From an uncultured Bacteroidales bacterium (GTDB lineage Bacteria; Bacteroidota; Bacteroidia; Bacteroidales; UBA932): a DNA stretch of 42,610 nt. Below, piece by piece: positions 32,772 through 41,509 of the stretch. Each line of letters begins with the position of its first letter. Position 1 is the stretch's first letter. The translations under genes were made by a program, and so were the position numbers. The DNA lies in contig CAKUVD010000017.1 in NCBI GenBank assembly GCA_934695325.1, forward strand, positions 1 to 42,610, written 5' to 3'. Below the pieces are notes generated by a model. It was not told where the DNA came from. It did no database searches and worked only from the letters and a program-made list of their open reading frames with translations.

Positions 32772-33910
32772 AATGCACGTACGTTCTCAAATGAGTGAAC
32801 CATCCTGTTGGAGGCATCCGTGTCAATGCTGATGACAGCATGTTTCATATCCAGCGAGCCGGACATCTTCCAGAGATGATCCCACTGGCTCCATCCGAAC
32901 TCGTGAAGTTCATAGAACTCAGGACCTTCACCGCCCACAGGGCGTTCCGCACTGATACTGTCGCCTCGTCCCCAGCAAGTGTCGGCTCCGTTCACCTTGG
33001 CTATGAAATAATACCTTTCCTCTGTCCAGCTGAGCCAAGACGGCGGATTCGTCTCAGGACGGTCAGACTGCACGAAGCGGATATCTCCTTCTCCACTGAA
33101 CTTGCCCTCGCCCTTATATGACAGGACAGCGACGTTGTCGAACGTGCAGCCCCAGATGCATCTCACATCCGAGCCGATGGCGTCAGCCTTGACACTCAAG
33201 GTATTGAAATCGACTGTGAGCCTGGTGACTTCCTCTTTGGCAGGAGAGTCCATCTCCATATTCTCCTCCTTCAGTTTTCCGTTGGCGTCGGCATAATATA
33301 CGAACGCATCCCCGGATGCGGAAGACCTGAACTGGATCTTGCCGGACTTCAGTCTTGCGTAGATGACGAACTTGCCCTCTGACGCAGTCCTGAAGTGCTG
33401 TCCCTCCTTCTCGGCTCCCGATCCGTAAAGATACAGATCTGAAGGGATATTGTCAATGCCCTCCCCTCTGGTGACCTTTATCTCGGCAGTCTTGTCAGAC
33501 ATCCTCACGACACCGCCGCGCGAAGCCGTGACAGTCCATTTCAATGTCCCTGTGTGCTCAGGAGTGATCCCTGCCTTGCGTGCGATGACATTCAAGTCGG
33601 ACTGTGTCAATGTCAATGTACACTCGGCGCCGAGGTCACTCTTCATCGTAGCGACAGGGGACGAGAAGTCACCGCTCTCCTTGTCAATCAGGACATTGTA
33701 AAGCACCACCCCGCCATCGGCGGCCATTCCTCCAGTCCACGAGAAGGTGATGAGGTCTGACGACGTGACATCAAGAGTGACAGCTGCAGGACAGTTCAGC
33801 TCATCCGGGACCGTGAAGTCCGTGTCCAGTTCATATTTAGGCTGACAGGCTCCGAGCACGGCGACAGCCGCAGACACGGAAAACACTGTCAATTTATTCA
33901 AATGTCTCAT
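32768..33910 (-). CDS. SusE-like glycan-binding outer-membrane lipoprotein
   Basis: A 380-residue protein from the ATG at 33910 (MRHLNKLTVFSV), with lipobox AVLGAC. The N-terminal ~110 residues form an Ig-like/FN3-type SusE domain (PAAVTLDVTSSDLITFSWTGG), and SusE-type modules follow (DLYLYGSGAEKEGQHFRT; EERYYFIAKVNGADTCWG). SusE-positioned proteins bind the polysaccharide at the cell surface and assist SusCD; their sequences vary greatly. The place between susD and GH76 genes supports the call more than sequence does. It begins 23 bases after susD. Confidence 0.85.
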   Translation of the reverse strand: MRHLNKLTVFSVSAAVAVLGACQPKYELDTDFTVPDELNCPAAVTLDVTSSDLITFSWTGGMAADGGVVLYNVLIDKESGDFSSPVATMKSDLGAECTLTLTQSDLNVIARKAGITPEHTGTLKWTVTASRGGVVRMSDKTAEIKVTRGEGIDNIPSDLYLYGSGAEKEGQHFRTASEGKFVIYARLKSGKIQFRSSASGDAFVYYADANGKLKEENMEMDSPAKEEVTRLTVDFNTLSVKADAIGSDVRCIWGCTFDNVAVLSYKGEGKFSGEGDIRFVQSDRPETNPPSWLSWTEERYYFIAKVNGADTCWGRGDSISAERPVGGEGPEFYELHEFGWSQWDHLWKMSGSLDMKHAVISIDTDASNRMVHSFENVRAL

Positions 33911-33933
33911 ATTCTTGAAGATTAATTCTGTGA

Positions 33934-35547
33934 TTACCATTCAGGATTCTGGCTAAGGTTCTTGTTAAGGTCTCGCTCGCTCTGAGGTATAGGCCAGAGA
34001 TAGTGCTTGGCAGGCTTGAAATTCCTGTTCTCCACACGCACATAGCCATTGTCTGTGCCGACAGTCTCTCCGGTCCTGATTCCGTGGCAATATCCGTTCA
34101 GCACTTTCTCCGCCGTCTTCCATCGGATGATGTCCTTATGACGGAGGCCCTCGAATGCGAATTCAGAGCGGCGCTCATTTCTCACTATGTCCCTGAGATT
34201 CGACTGTGATGCCGACGCAGGGAAGGACAATGCAGACTCGGCGGTGAATCCGGCACGTTTTCTAACCTCGCGTACAGTCTGGTTCCAGACGCTCTCCGTC
34301 ATTGTCCCGGCCTCCACATTGGCCTCCGCATTCATAAGGAGGATGTCGGCATAGCGGATTACGATAGGATTAAGTCCGGAATAGAAGTTAGCCCTGTAGG
34401 TATTGTCCCAGTACTTCTTCACATAGTATCCAGTGGGAGTGCAGTCGGACTCGCCTCCGAAGGCGTCCCTGCCCGAGCCCTTGTCGCAATTGATGACAGC
34501 CTCCGAGCCGTCAGGAAGGACATAGGAGTTTCCAGTATATATGACCGTAGCCCTGAGCCTCGGATCCCTGTCCGCATATGGTGACGACTCGTCATATCCT
34601 GAGCCGGCTTCATCTATGGCCTTTCCGTTCAGCATAATATAACTGTCCACAAGTTCCTGAAGCGGCGCCATCAACGAGTATCCGCCTATTGAAGGAGGGA
34701 CGATGTTATAAATCACCTGGTGCTCTCTGCTCGAAGGTTTGTACTGGACATCCATTATCACCTCGCTGTTATATTCGTTGGCAATCTCGAACAGTCCTGA
34801 ATAAGAAGGGAACAATGAGAACCCTCCATTGGACATTATATCAGAAGTGAGTCTCTTTACCTCGTCCCAGTTTCCTTCAAAAAGCTGTACTTTGGCGGCC
34901 ACTGCCACTGCAGCCCAATGCGTGATGCGTCCTCTGTCAGCACCGGAATATGATGCAGGAAGCGCTCCTGAGGATATGACATCATTCAGGTCAGCCATAA
35001 TCTTGGATACGACCTCGGCGCGAGGAGTCCTGGAGATGCTCTCCGAGCCGCTCACGGAAATTACGTCCTCGGTATAAGGTATGTCTCCGAACTTAGTATA
35101 GAGTTCATAATAGATATACGCCCTTATGACCTTGGCCTCGGCGATATAACGGGACTTCAGCTCCTGGGAAAGCCCCGGGACCTTGTCGATGTTGTTCAGA
35201 AGTTCATTGCAGGTGCGGATTCCGGAATACCTGAAATCCCATACGGACTTCACATAACTGTCGGCCGTGGAATACGAGCCGTTTCCGATAGACTGTGTAT
35301 AGCCGCTTGGCATCTTGACATAGGCATTGTCCGTCATACCCTCGCTGTACATCAGTTCATCCATACTGGAGATATACTCGTAGCAGGTATTGACCCCGTC
35401 CAGAGCGGCATTCGGATCCTCCGACCAGAATGTCAAGTCCGTCTCCCTGTCGTATGGGGCGGTATCCAGGCTTACGCAAGAAGAGATGAGTCCGGACACA
35501 GATAATATCAAGATTGGTGCAAATATCTTTTTCATACTCTTGACCAT
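33934..35547 (-). CDS. SusD/RagB-family glycan-binding lipoprotein
   Basis: A 537-residue lipoprotein from the ATG at 35547, with a second possible ATG at 35535 (MKKIFAPIL). The lipobox is GLISSC. Characteristic SusD segments are SEDPNAALDGVNTCYEYI near the N-terminus, KVIRAYIYYELYTKFGDIPY, RYADILLMNAEANVE and RNERRSEFAFEGLRHKDIIRWK, ending LWPIPQSERDLNKNLSQNPEW. It forms the lid over the SusC transporter and catches oligosaccharide, here presumably alpha-mannan. It starts 3 bases after the SusC stop, so it is co-translated with SusC. Length is normal. Confidence 0.96.
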   Translation of the reverse strand: MVKSMKKIFAPILILSVSGLISSCVSLDTAPYDRETDLTFWSEDPNAALDGVNTCYEYISSMDELMYSEGMTDNAYVKMPSGYTQSIGNGSYSTADSYVKSVWDFRYSGIRTCNELLNNIDKVPGLSQELKSRYIAEAKVIRAYIYYELYTKFGDIPYTEDVISVSGSESISRTPRAEVVSKIMADLNDVISSGALPASYSGADRGRITHWAAVAVAAKVQLFEGNWDEVKRLTSDIMSNGGFSLFPSYSGLFEIANEYNSEVIMDVQYKPSSREHQVIYNIVPPSIGGYSLMAPLQELVDSYIMLNGKAIDEAGSGYDESSPYADRDPRLRATVIYTGNSYVLPDGSEAVINCDKGSGRDAFGGESDCTPTGYYVKKYWDNTYRANFYSGLNPIVIRYADILLMNAEANVEAGTMTESVWNQTVREVRKRAGFTAESALSFPASASQSNLRDIVRNERRSEFAFEGLRHKDIIRWKTAEKVLNGYCHGIRTGETVGTDNGYVRVENRNFKPAKHYLWPIPQSERDLNKNLSQNPEW

Positions 35548-35550
35548 CAA

Positions 35551-38500
35551 TTAGAATTTAACATTGAGACCTAGCGAGAACACTCTGGCCAGAGGATACT
35601 GGCGTCCGCTGCCGTCTCCATTGTACTCAGGATCATATCCACCCTTCATCTTGGTAAGGGTCAGGACATTGTCAGCACTGGCATAGACTGTCAGTTCCTT
35701 GAAGCGGATTTTTCTGACGACAGACTGCGGGAAGGTATAGCCTATCTTGACGTTCTTGAGCCTCAAGTATTTGGCATCCTGAATCCAGAAATCGGACTTG
35801 GCCGCATTGTTCGCGGACTCGGAGCCCATCGTGAGCCTAGGATATGTCGCATCTGTATTCTCAGGTGTCCAGCGATCCATATGGAAGCCGAACAGAGGGC
35901 CCTCATTGTTGTTGTGGAACGCTTCCACGGACTCGCCTCTCATCCAGCGGCTTCTCTTGCCCACGCCGTTCCAGAACATCGAGAATGATACACCCTTCAC
36001 CTGGAATCCGTATGAGAATCCGAACAGATATCTCGGGAAATCGTTGCCGACGATGAATCGGTCATCATCTTCCTTTATTACCCCATCTCCGTTCTTGTCC
36101 AGATATCTGATATCTCCAGGCTTAGGCGTGATGCCGTCCAGGTGAGGGCCGGCGTCGCATTCCGCCTGGTTCTGGAAGAATCCGTCAGAGCGGTATGCAT
36201 AATATGAGTTCAGAGGATAGCCTTCCTTGATGATGGTGTTCACGTCTCCTCCGCTTATGATTTCCTGCCCGTGGACATCTATAACCTTGTTCTGGCTGTC
36301 GGATACGTTAGCTGCGAAATCGTGGCTGACCTTGCCTGTCGTAAGGTGATAGTTCACTGCAAGTTCCCATCCCATCGTGCGGACTACGCCGGCATTCTGC
36401 ACAGGTGCGCCGTTTCCGAAGATACCAGGCACAGGAAGGTTCACCAGAATGTTCTTGGTGCGGTTGTTGAACCAGTCGAATGTGACATTGAGGCTGTTCT
36501 TCAGGAAACCGGCGTCAAATCCGATGTCAGCCATTCTGGTGGTCTCCCACTTGATGTCCGGATTGGCGGAAGAGAATGACACCGTGGACGCCTGCTCGTC
36601 GCCAAAGCTGATTCCGTTGAGAACTGACACCGTCTGCATATACTGATATGCGCCGATGCGGTTGTTTCCGACAAGACCCCAGGAGCCCCTGAGTTTGAAT
36701 GATGACACATAAGGCTTTATGTTCTCCCACCAGTTCTCTTGGGACAGACGCCAGCCGGCAGAGAGAGAAGGGAATATGCCAGAGCGGTTGCCCTTGGCGA
36801 AATATGAAGACCAGTCATCCCTGACATTGAACTCGAGAAGATATTTCTCATTGTAGTTATATGTAAGCCTTGCGAAGCCGGAATACATCGACCAGTCCGA
36901 TGCAGAGCCGCTGTTGCTCACCTTGTCACCTGACAGCCCTCCGACGAGGATGTCATATTTTGAGTTGTCTGTGATTCTCTGCGTAGAGAACGACTTGTCC
37001 GAGAAGCCTTCATAAGAATATCCTACAAGGGCTCCGAAGTTATGCTCGCCCCAAGTCTTGTTGTAGGTAGTCATAATGTTGGCGGTAATGTCCTTAGCTC
37101 TATAGAAAGACTCCGCAATATGATTCTCGGCATCGCCTGTGCCCTCAAAAGCCTTACGGTTCTCGTGCTGTAGGTTGTTGTTGATTCTCCCGCCGATGGT
37201 GCCGATGAGCTTCCATCCTTTCATTATCTCGAAATCAGCCTTCAGGCTGCCGGAGAGGTCATCGTTCTCCTGCCTCCTGTATCCGCCCTGTTCCAAGCGC
37301 TGGAGGGCGTTGGAATTACTTCCGGAAGGATAGGTATATGTGCCGTCAGGATTCTTTATCTCATAGATGGCAGGCATACGGTTAGCCTGCTCTATGATCC
37401 AGTTCGTCCAATATGCGTGCTCCCTGAAATCATTTCTGGTGAACGCGGTAGTCATCTCGAGGGTGAGCCTGTCATTGACCTTGTGGCTCAGATTCAGCCT
37501 TGCATTGTATCTCTTGTAGCCATAGTCTGGGCCCTTGAACATACTGTCCTGGTTCACATAGCCGAGAGACGCCATATAGGTGAGCTTGGCGTTTCCGCCA
37601 GTCATCGAGACATTGTGCGACTGCTGAGGGGCGACGTTGCGGTACAGTTCCCGGATCCACTTGACATTGGTGCCGCCGTTTCTGTATCCGGCGATATCCT
37701 CGGCAGTGAACTTAGTGCTCCTTCCGGAATTGACCGCGGCCTCGTTATAGAGCTCGGCATATACCCAGGAGTCCACCACGTCAGGAAGGCAAGTAGGCTG
37801 CTGGAGTCCATAATTGAAGTTATAGGTCACTTCCGTCCTGCCCTCCTTTCCGCGCTTCGTGGTCACGAGAACCACGCCGTTTGATGCACGGGATCCGTAG
37901 ATGGCCGTGGATGATGCATCCTTCAGCACAGAAATCTGCTCAATGTCAGCAGGGTTCAGGTTCGCAAGCGATCCTTCTATGCCGTCAATGATTACGAGAG
38001 GATCGTTGTTGTTCATAGTGTTGAGTCCGCGGATGTTCATCGACGGGGCGCTTCCCGGGCTGGAACTGTCCTGCCGGATGATGAAACCCGGAGTCGTTCC
38101 CTGGAGCCCCTCAATGGCATTGACGATAGGCTTGCTCTCCAGTTCTTCCGTAGATACTGATGCGACGGAGCCTGTCATATTGACCTTCTTCTGAGTGCCG
38201 TATCCGACTGCCACCACGGCGTCGAGGAGAATTGCGTCCTCCTGCATCGTTACATTCACTACGTTCTTCCCGGCAGCATTGACCTCTACCGTCTTGAATC
38301 CATAGAATGAGAACACCAGCACTGGGCTGTCTGACGGGACGTCCAGCGTGAACGCACCGTCAGCATCTGAAGCTGTGCCTATATTTGTTCCCTTGACCAT
38401 AACTGACGCACCGGCCACAGGCTGGGCCGAAGCATCCTTGATATGCCCTGTTACGGTGCGCTCAGTCTGTGCGGAGACAGCAGTAGCACCGGCAAGGGCA

Positions 38501-38559
38501 ACGCACACAGCGGCAATCCCGGCCGCTATGCACCTTGTCATTTGTTTGAAATCGAACAT
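35551..38559 (-). CDS. SusC/RagA-family TonB-linked outer-membrane transporter
   Basis: A 1002-residue protein. It has a signal peptide (GIAAVCVALAGATAVSAQ), a CarboxypepD-like regulatory domain (about 34-110: TVTGHIKDASAQPVAGASVM), a TonB-box-like VVAVGYGTQKK (about 114-124), the plug (about 125-240: NIRGLNTMNNNDPLVIIDG; ISVLKDASSTAIYGSRASNG), and a long barrel to an aromatic C-terminus (VFSLGLNVKF). This is full length for SusC. It imports oligosaccharides with SusD, powered by TonB. An alternative start at 38541 (MTRCIAAG) would also give a good signal peptide. It begins 34 bases after the isomerase gene with no terminator between, which places the isomerase in the same transcript. Confidence 0.97.
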   Translation of the reverse strand: MFDFKQMTRCIAAGIAAVCVALAGATAVSAQTERTVTGHIKDASAQPVAGASVMVKGTNIGTASDADGAFTLDVPSDSPVLVFSFYGFKTVEVNAAGKNVVNVTMQEDAILLDAVVAVGYGTQKKVNMTGSVASVSTEELESKPIVNAIEGLQGTTPGFIIRQDSSSPGSAPSMNIRGLNTMNNNDPLVIIDGIEGSLANLNPADIEQISVLKDASSTAIYGSRASNGVVLVTTKRGKEGRTEVTYNFNYGLQQPTCLPDVVDSWVYAELYNEAAVNSGRSTKFTAEDIAGYRNGGTNVKWIRELYRNVAPQQSHNVSMTGGNAKLTYMASLGYVNQDSMFKGPDYGYKRYNARLNLSHKVNDRLTLEMTTAFTRNDFREHAYWTNWIIEQANRMPAIYEIKNPDGTYTYPSGSNSNALQRLEQGGYRRQENDDLSGSLKADFEIMKGWKLIGTIGGRINNNLQHENRKAFEGTGDAENHIAESFYRAKDITANIMTTYNKTWGEHNFGALVGYSYEGFSDKSFSTQRITDNSKYDILVGGLSGDKVSNSGSASDWSMYSGFARLTYNYNEKYLLEFNVRDDWSSYFAKGNRSGIFPSLSAGWRLSQENWWENIKPYVSSFKLRGSWGLVGNNRIGAYQYMQTVSVLNGISFGDEQASTVSFSSANPDIKWETTRMADIGFDAGFLKNSLNVTFDWFNNRTKNILVNLPVPGIFGNGAPVQNAGVVRTMGWELAVNYHLTTGKVSHDFAANVSDSQNKVIDVHGQEIISGGDVNTIIKEGYPLNSYYAYRSDGFFQNQAECDAGPHLDGITPKPGDIRYLDKNGDGVIKEDDDRFIVGNDFPRYLFGFSYGFQVKGVSFSMFWNGVGKRSRWMRGESVEAFHNNNEGPLFGFHMDRWTPENTDATYPRLTMGSESANNAAKSDFWIQDAKYLRLKNVKIGYTFPQSVVRKIRFKELTVYASADNVLTLTKMKGGYDPEYNGDGSGRQYPLARVFSLGLNVKF

Positions 38560-38593
38560 ATATTGAGATTATTAGTTTTCCGTAAAAAACAGT

Positions 38594-40381
38594 CTACAGC
38601 ATAAAATGGTCTTTCACGAACGCCTTCACGAGCATTATGTCGCCGTCACTGTCGTTAGTCACAGTATATGCACCTGCAGCGGCCGGGACAATGAATGTCT
38701 CCAGATAACTGTATCCGTGTCTCTCGCCACCATCCGTCACGACTTCCGCGTGAGAGCCTTCCACGATCATCCACACGTGCATCTTGTCTTTCTCATCAAT
38801 GCGTATGGAGCATCCCTTGTGCACCGTGTACCTGTGGACATCGTAGAAATGGTCGTGATGTGTCGGCAGATGTTCCATCTTGTAGCCGGCAGTCTCTTCC
38901 ATCACATAAGGGTGGCTGATGAGTGTGTCCTGCACCAGGCTTCCCTTTCTGTCGAACCGGACATTGGCAAGACCGTGCTTTATGTTTATCGGCCTCGGAC
39001 GGCCGTCCATATCCAGACGCACCCAGTCGTACATCTTGAACGTGAAGATATACGGGGCGCTGCTTATCTCCAGCACGAGATTCCCGGCTCCGGAAGCGTG
39101 AATCGTGCCGCCAGGGATGAGGAACAGTTCGTGCCTGTCTGCGTGGTGAGCCTGAACATAATCTGTGATTTCCAGAGGCTTGGCCTCATCCTGGCTCTTC
39201 TTCAGGGCTGCCGCAAACTCATCCTTGTCGATATTGTCCTGGAAGCCGAGATATACAGTGGCGTCCTCGGAGCATTTCAATATATAATATGTCTCGTCCT
39301 GGGTGTAGTCCTTCCCGAACTTCGAGCGGATGTATTCCGGACGCGGATGGCACTGAATGGAGAGGTTTCCTCCGCCGATAGTGTCGAGGAAGTCGAACCT
39401 TATAGGGAAATCTGCCTTGAAAGCCTCGGCGCAGTCACCAAGGATGTTACTGTATCTGTATTCCATCAGTGCGCTGAATGAGGTCTCGAACAGGACGCCG
39501 TCGTGACTAAGCAGGAGTCCGTTCTCGTAAGCCATCAGTTCATAAGACCAGGCTATGTTCTTCTCGCTCTTGTTCAGGCCTTCGATATTGTCTCTCAGCC
39601 AGTTGCCGCCCCATACACCAGGAGCGAACCACGGCCTCACGCGAAACGGTGCCTTAGAAACGGCCTCCAGACCTTCCCTCAACGTCTCACCTGACATAAA
39701 CGTATATTCGTCGATTCTCTGCTCGTCCACAATCCAGTCGATTCTGTCGAGCAGTCCGGCTCTTTCCTTGTCCAGGACAGGCCACTCGATGAAATAGCAT
39801 CTCTTGTATGCGGAACGAGAGTCCAGAGGCTCGGCACTGCCGAGGTTAGCGGCGGAACCAGCCGCCATCCTGAACTGCAGTTCATTCTTTGGAAGATCCA
39901 CATAAACCAGGGCGGCTCCATCAGAGTCCTGCAGCCCGGTAAGACTCGCTCCCGAACCATAGACTATGGTCACATCTGCATTGTCATCAGGCTTTATCGC
40001 CTCAAGTCTGTCCCTGTCGAAGAAGTCGATGAGATGCAGAGTGGTCATCCTTCCGAAAATGGAATCTGACGGCCCCATAAATGGCTCCAGCAAGGAATCA
40101 ATCTCATCTGAAGGCTTCATAACGTCAGCCACATTTACAGTCGAGACACTAAGTCCCCTTCCGGAGAGAGCGGCCGACAGGCGTTCCGTCAGTCTTTCCC
40201 AGAAAACACCCTCGAAACCGTCCAGGACAATGACTTTGCGCCCGGCAAGTTTTTCAGCAAGCAGGTCAATGCCGATGAATATCTCGCCTCTGGTCTCAAA
40301 TGACGGATAAAGTTCATATTTTCCCGGCTCGACCTGCGGAGCCCTCAAAGGAAGAATATAGCTATTGGTTTGTCTTAACAT
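38594..40381 (-). CDS. Class I mannose-6-phosphate isomerase with N-terminal degenerate kinase-like domain
   Basis: A 595-residue cytoplasmic protein from the ATG at 40381 (MLRQTNSYILPLRAP). The C-terminal part (about 235-595) is a type I phosphomannose isomerase: QCHPRPEYIR, DETYYILKC, HELFLIPGGTIHASG and the late cupin half supply the zinc ligands (QxHP histidine, glutamate, HxxG-type histidine). It interconverts mannose-6-phosphate and fructose-6-phosphate. The N-terminal ~220 residues look like a P-loop kinase fold of the uridine-kinase kind, but the motif is KVIVLDGFEGVFWERL, with no GK[S/T]; so it cannot bind ATP phosphates normally. This long architecture is common in Bacteroidetes PMI-like proteins, from memory. 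It is the first gene of the mannan operon. Confidence 0.88.
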   Translation of the reverse strand: MLRQTNSYILPLRAPQVEPGKYELYPSFETRGEIFIGIDLLAEKLAGRKVIVLDGFEGVFWERLTERLSAALSGRGLSVSTVNVADVMKPSDEIDSLLEPFMGPSDSIFGRMTTLHLIDFFDRDRLEAIKPDDNADVTIVYGSGASLTGLQDSDGAALVYVDLPKNELQFRMAAGSAANLGSAEPLDSRSAYKRCYFIEWPVLDKERAGLLDRIDWIVDEQRIDEYTFMSGETLREGLEAVSKAPFRVRPWFAPGVWGGNWLRDNIEGLNKSEKNIAWSYELMAYENGLLLSHDGVLFETSFSALMEYRYSNILGDCAEAFKADFPIRFDFLDTIGGGNLSIQCHPRPEYIRSKFGKDYTQDETYYILKCSEDATVYLGFQDNIDKDEFAAALKKSQDEAKPLEITDYVQAHHADRHELFLIPGGTIHASGAGNLVLEISSAPYIFTFKMYDWVRLDMDGRPRPINIKHGLANVRFDRKGSLVQDTLISHPYVMEETAGYKMEHLPTHHDHFYDVHRYTVHKGCSIRIDEKDKMHVWMIVEGSHAEVVTDGGERHGYSYLETFIVPAAAGAYTVTNDSDGDIMLVKAFVKDHFML

Positions 40382-40629
40382 TTTTACAAATATGTACCTA
40401 CATTTAAATATATGTGCAAAGTAAAGCATATATTTTCAAATCCGCAAGACGTTTTAGAAAGTTTTTTGATGCGGTATAGCAAGATGGTGGGAGATCGAGA
40501 CGTGGCATAGAACATACTATGGTGGAATACCGGGCATTGGCCACTAAACAACTACGAATCCCGACTGCCACAGGCTGCGACACTCGGGATTCACAAGTCA
40601 TTGAAAGTCAATAAAGAACTCTCGTCCGG
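40382..40629. other. Intergenic region upstream of the mannan operon
   Basis: These 248 bases are AT-rich near the isomerase start. They hold the terminator-like stem at 40556-40592 and, on the minus strand, TTACTTTG (about 40417-40424), one base off TAnnTTTG, as a possible -7 element of the mannan operon. No ORF with recognisable protein is present. Confidence 0.4.
40556..40592 (-). terminator. Terminator-like stem after the fimbrillin gene
   Basis: GAATCCCGA (40556-40564) and TCGGGATTC (40584-40592) form a perfect 9-bp stem with a partly paired 19-base loop. On the minus strand it is followed by GTAGTTGTTTAG, a poor T run, so it may be a weak or factor-assisted terminator. Confidence 0.5.
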
Positions 40630-41493
40630 TTATTTCCAGGTATCGACTGAAGGGTCGATGGATATTTCTATCTGTTCCTGATCCGGAGATGTATTCAGCT
40701 TAAGATTTATGGTGTGCACATATCCGGCGCGGAAGCTCAGAGAATAGTTCAGGAGATATGCTATACCTCCCATTGTCAATTCGATAAGCGGTGTGCTCCG
40801 CTCCAGGTTCTGCGGGACGAGGATAGCCTCGAACAATTCGTTGCTCAGCTTCTTCATCGTGATAGTGCTTTTCGCTCCGAATGCATTCTTCTCTACGGAG
40901 CCAGTCAGGAAATTCGCCGTACATTCCACATTCGTGTTGTAGATATGCGCCACGACATCATCCGGAATCTTGCCCTCGAACTTCTCTCCTTTCTCCAGTT
41001 TCACCACCAGCTTGGACATAATATGATGGAACTGGAGATTTACGGAACCGTCAGAACGGGAGATATTATCCGAATATGCGTAAAGAAGGTCAGATGCCTC
41101 GTAGCCGTCACCGGACTGATCTGCGGAGACCTCGAATGGATATGCTTCGATGGAGGTCACATCAGGCTGATATGGATAGATACCATAGAAGTCGCAAGGC
41201 TTGTCGCTCCAATACAATGCCCTCGCCGGTGTCCATACGCCACTGCCGAATGCCACCTTTTCATTATTAAGATAGTTTCCGCCGACCTGAAGCGGCATCT
41301 TTGTGCCATCTGCGGCGTATTCCACAGCGTACAGCGAAATAGCATCACCAGACTCAAATGCAGAGTCCGTCGCTTTCGTCGCCGGATATGTCACATTCAG
41401 CCGGATTTCATCAGAAGCGGTTTGCACCGGCTCCGATTTGGAGCAGGAGGCCAATGCCGATATGGCGATAAATAGATATGTTATATGTTTCAT
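40630..41493 (-). CDS. Fimbrillin-family (Mfa-like) surface lipoprotein
   Basis: A 287-residue lipoprotein: signal peptide with lipobox ALASC (C17). Typical fimbrillin A/Mfa-like segments follow: ATKATDSAFESGDAISLYA near the N-terminus, YWSDKPCDFYGIYPYQP, FEVSADQSGDGYEASDLLYA, LQFHHIMSKLVVKL, and a beta-rich C-terminal half. Such lipoproteins are either pilus stalk/tip subunits or cell-surface proteins of the same fold. It starts 16 bases after the M64 peptidase stop and appears co-transcribed with it. There is no other fimbrial gene (anchor, tip, Mfa2-like) in the window. Whether it polymerises cannot be told. Confidence 0.87.
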   Translation of the reverse strand: MKHITYLFIAISALASCSKSEPVQTASDEIRLNVTYPATKATDSAFESGDAISLYAVEYAADGTKMPLQVGGNYLNNEKVAFGSGVWTPARALYWSDKPCDFYGIYPYQPDVTSIEAYPFEVSADQSGDGYEASDLLYAYSDNISRSDGSVNLQFHHIMSKLVVKLEKGEKFEGKIPDDVVAHIYNTNVECTANFLTGSVEKNAFGAKSTITMKKLSNELFEAILVPQNLERSTPLIELTMGGIAYLLNYSLSFRAGYVHTINLKLNTSPDQEQIEISIDPSVDTWK

Positions 41494-41509
41494 AGTTCTT
41501 TAGTTTATT

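Noticed and set aside
33604..33620. Tandem GTCAATGTCAATG taken as a local repeat or operator
   Set aside because: It encodes Thr-Leu-Thr-Leu-Thr in the SusE gene and belongs to the window-wide enrichment of the word, so it is not a separate site.
38606..39481. 291-codon plus-strand open frame within the isomerase gene
   Set aside because: Antisense shadow of the isomerase, which has zinc-site motifs and normal length.
40404..40601. 65-codon minus-strand open frame upstream of the mannan operon
   Set aside because: Overlaps the proposed promoter and stem-loop, has no recognisable motif and ends close to the isomerase start.
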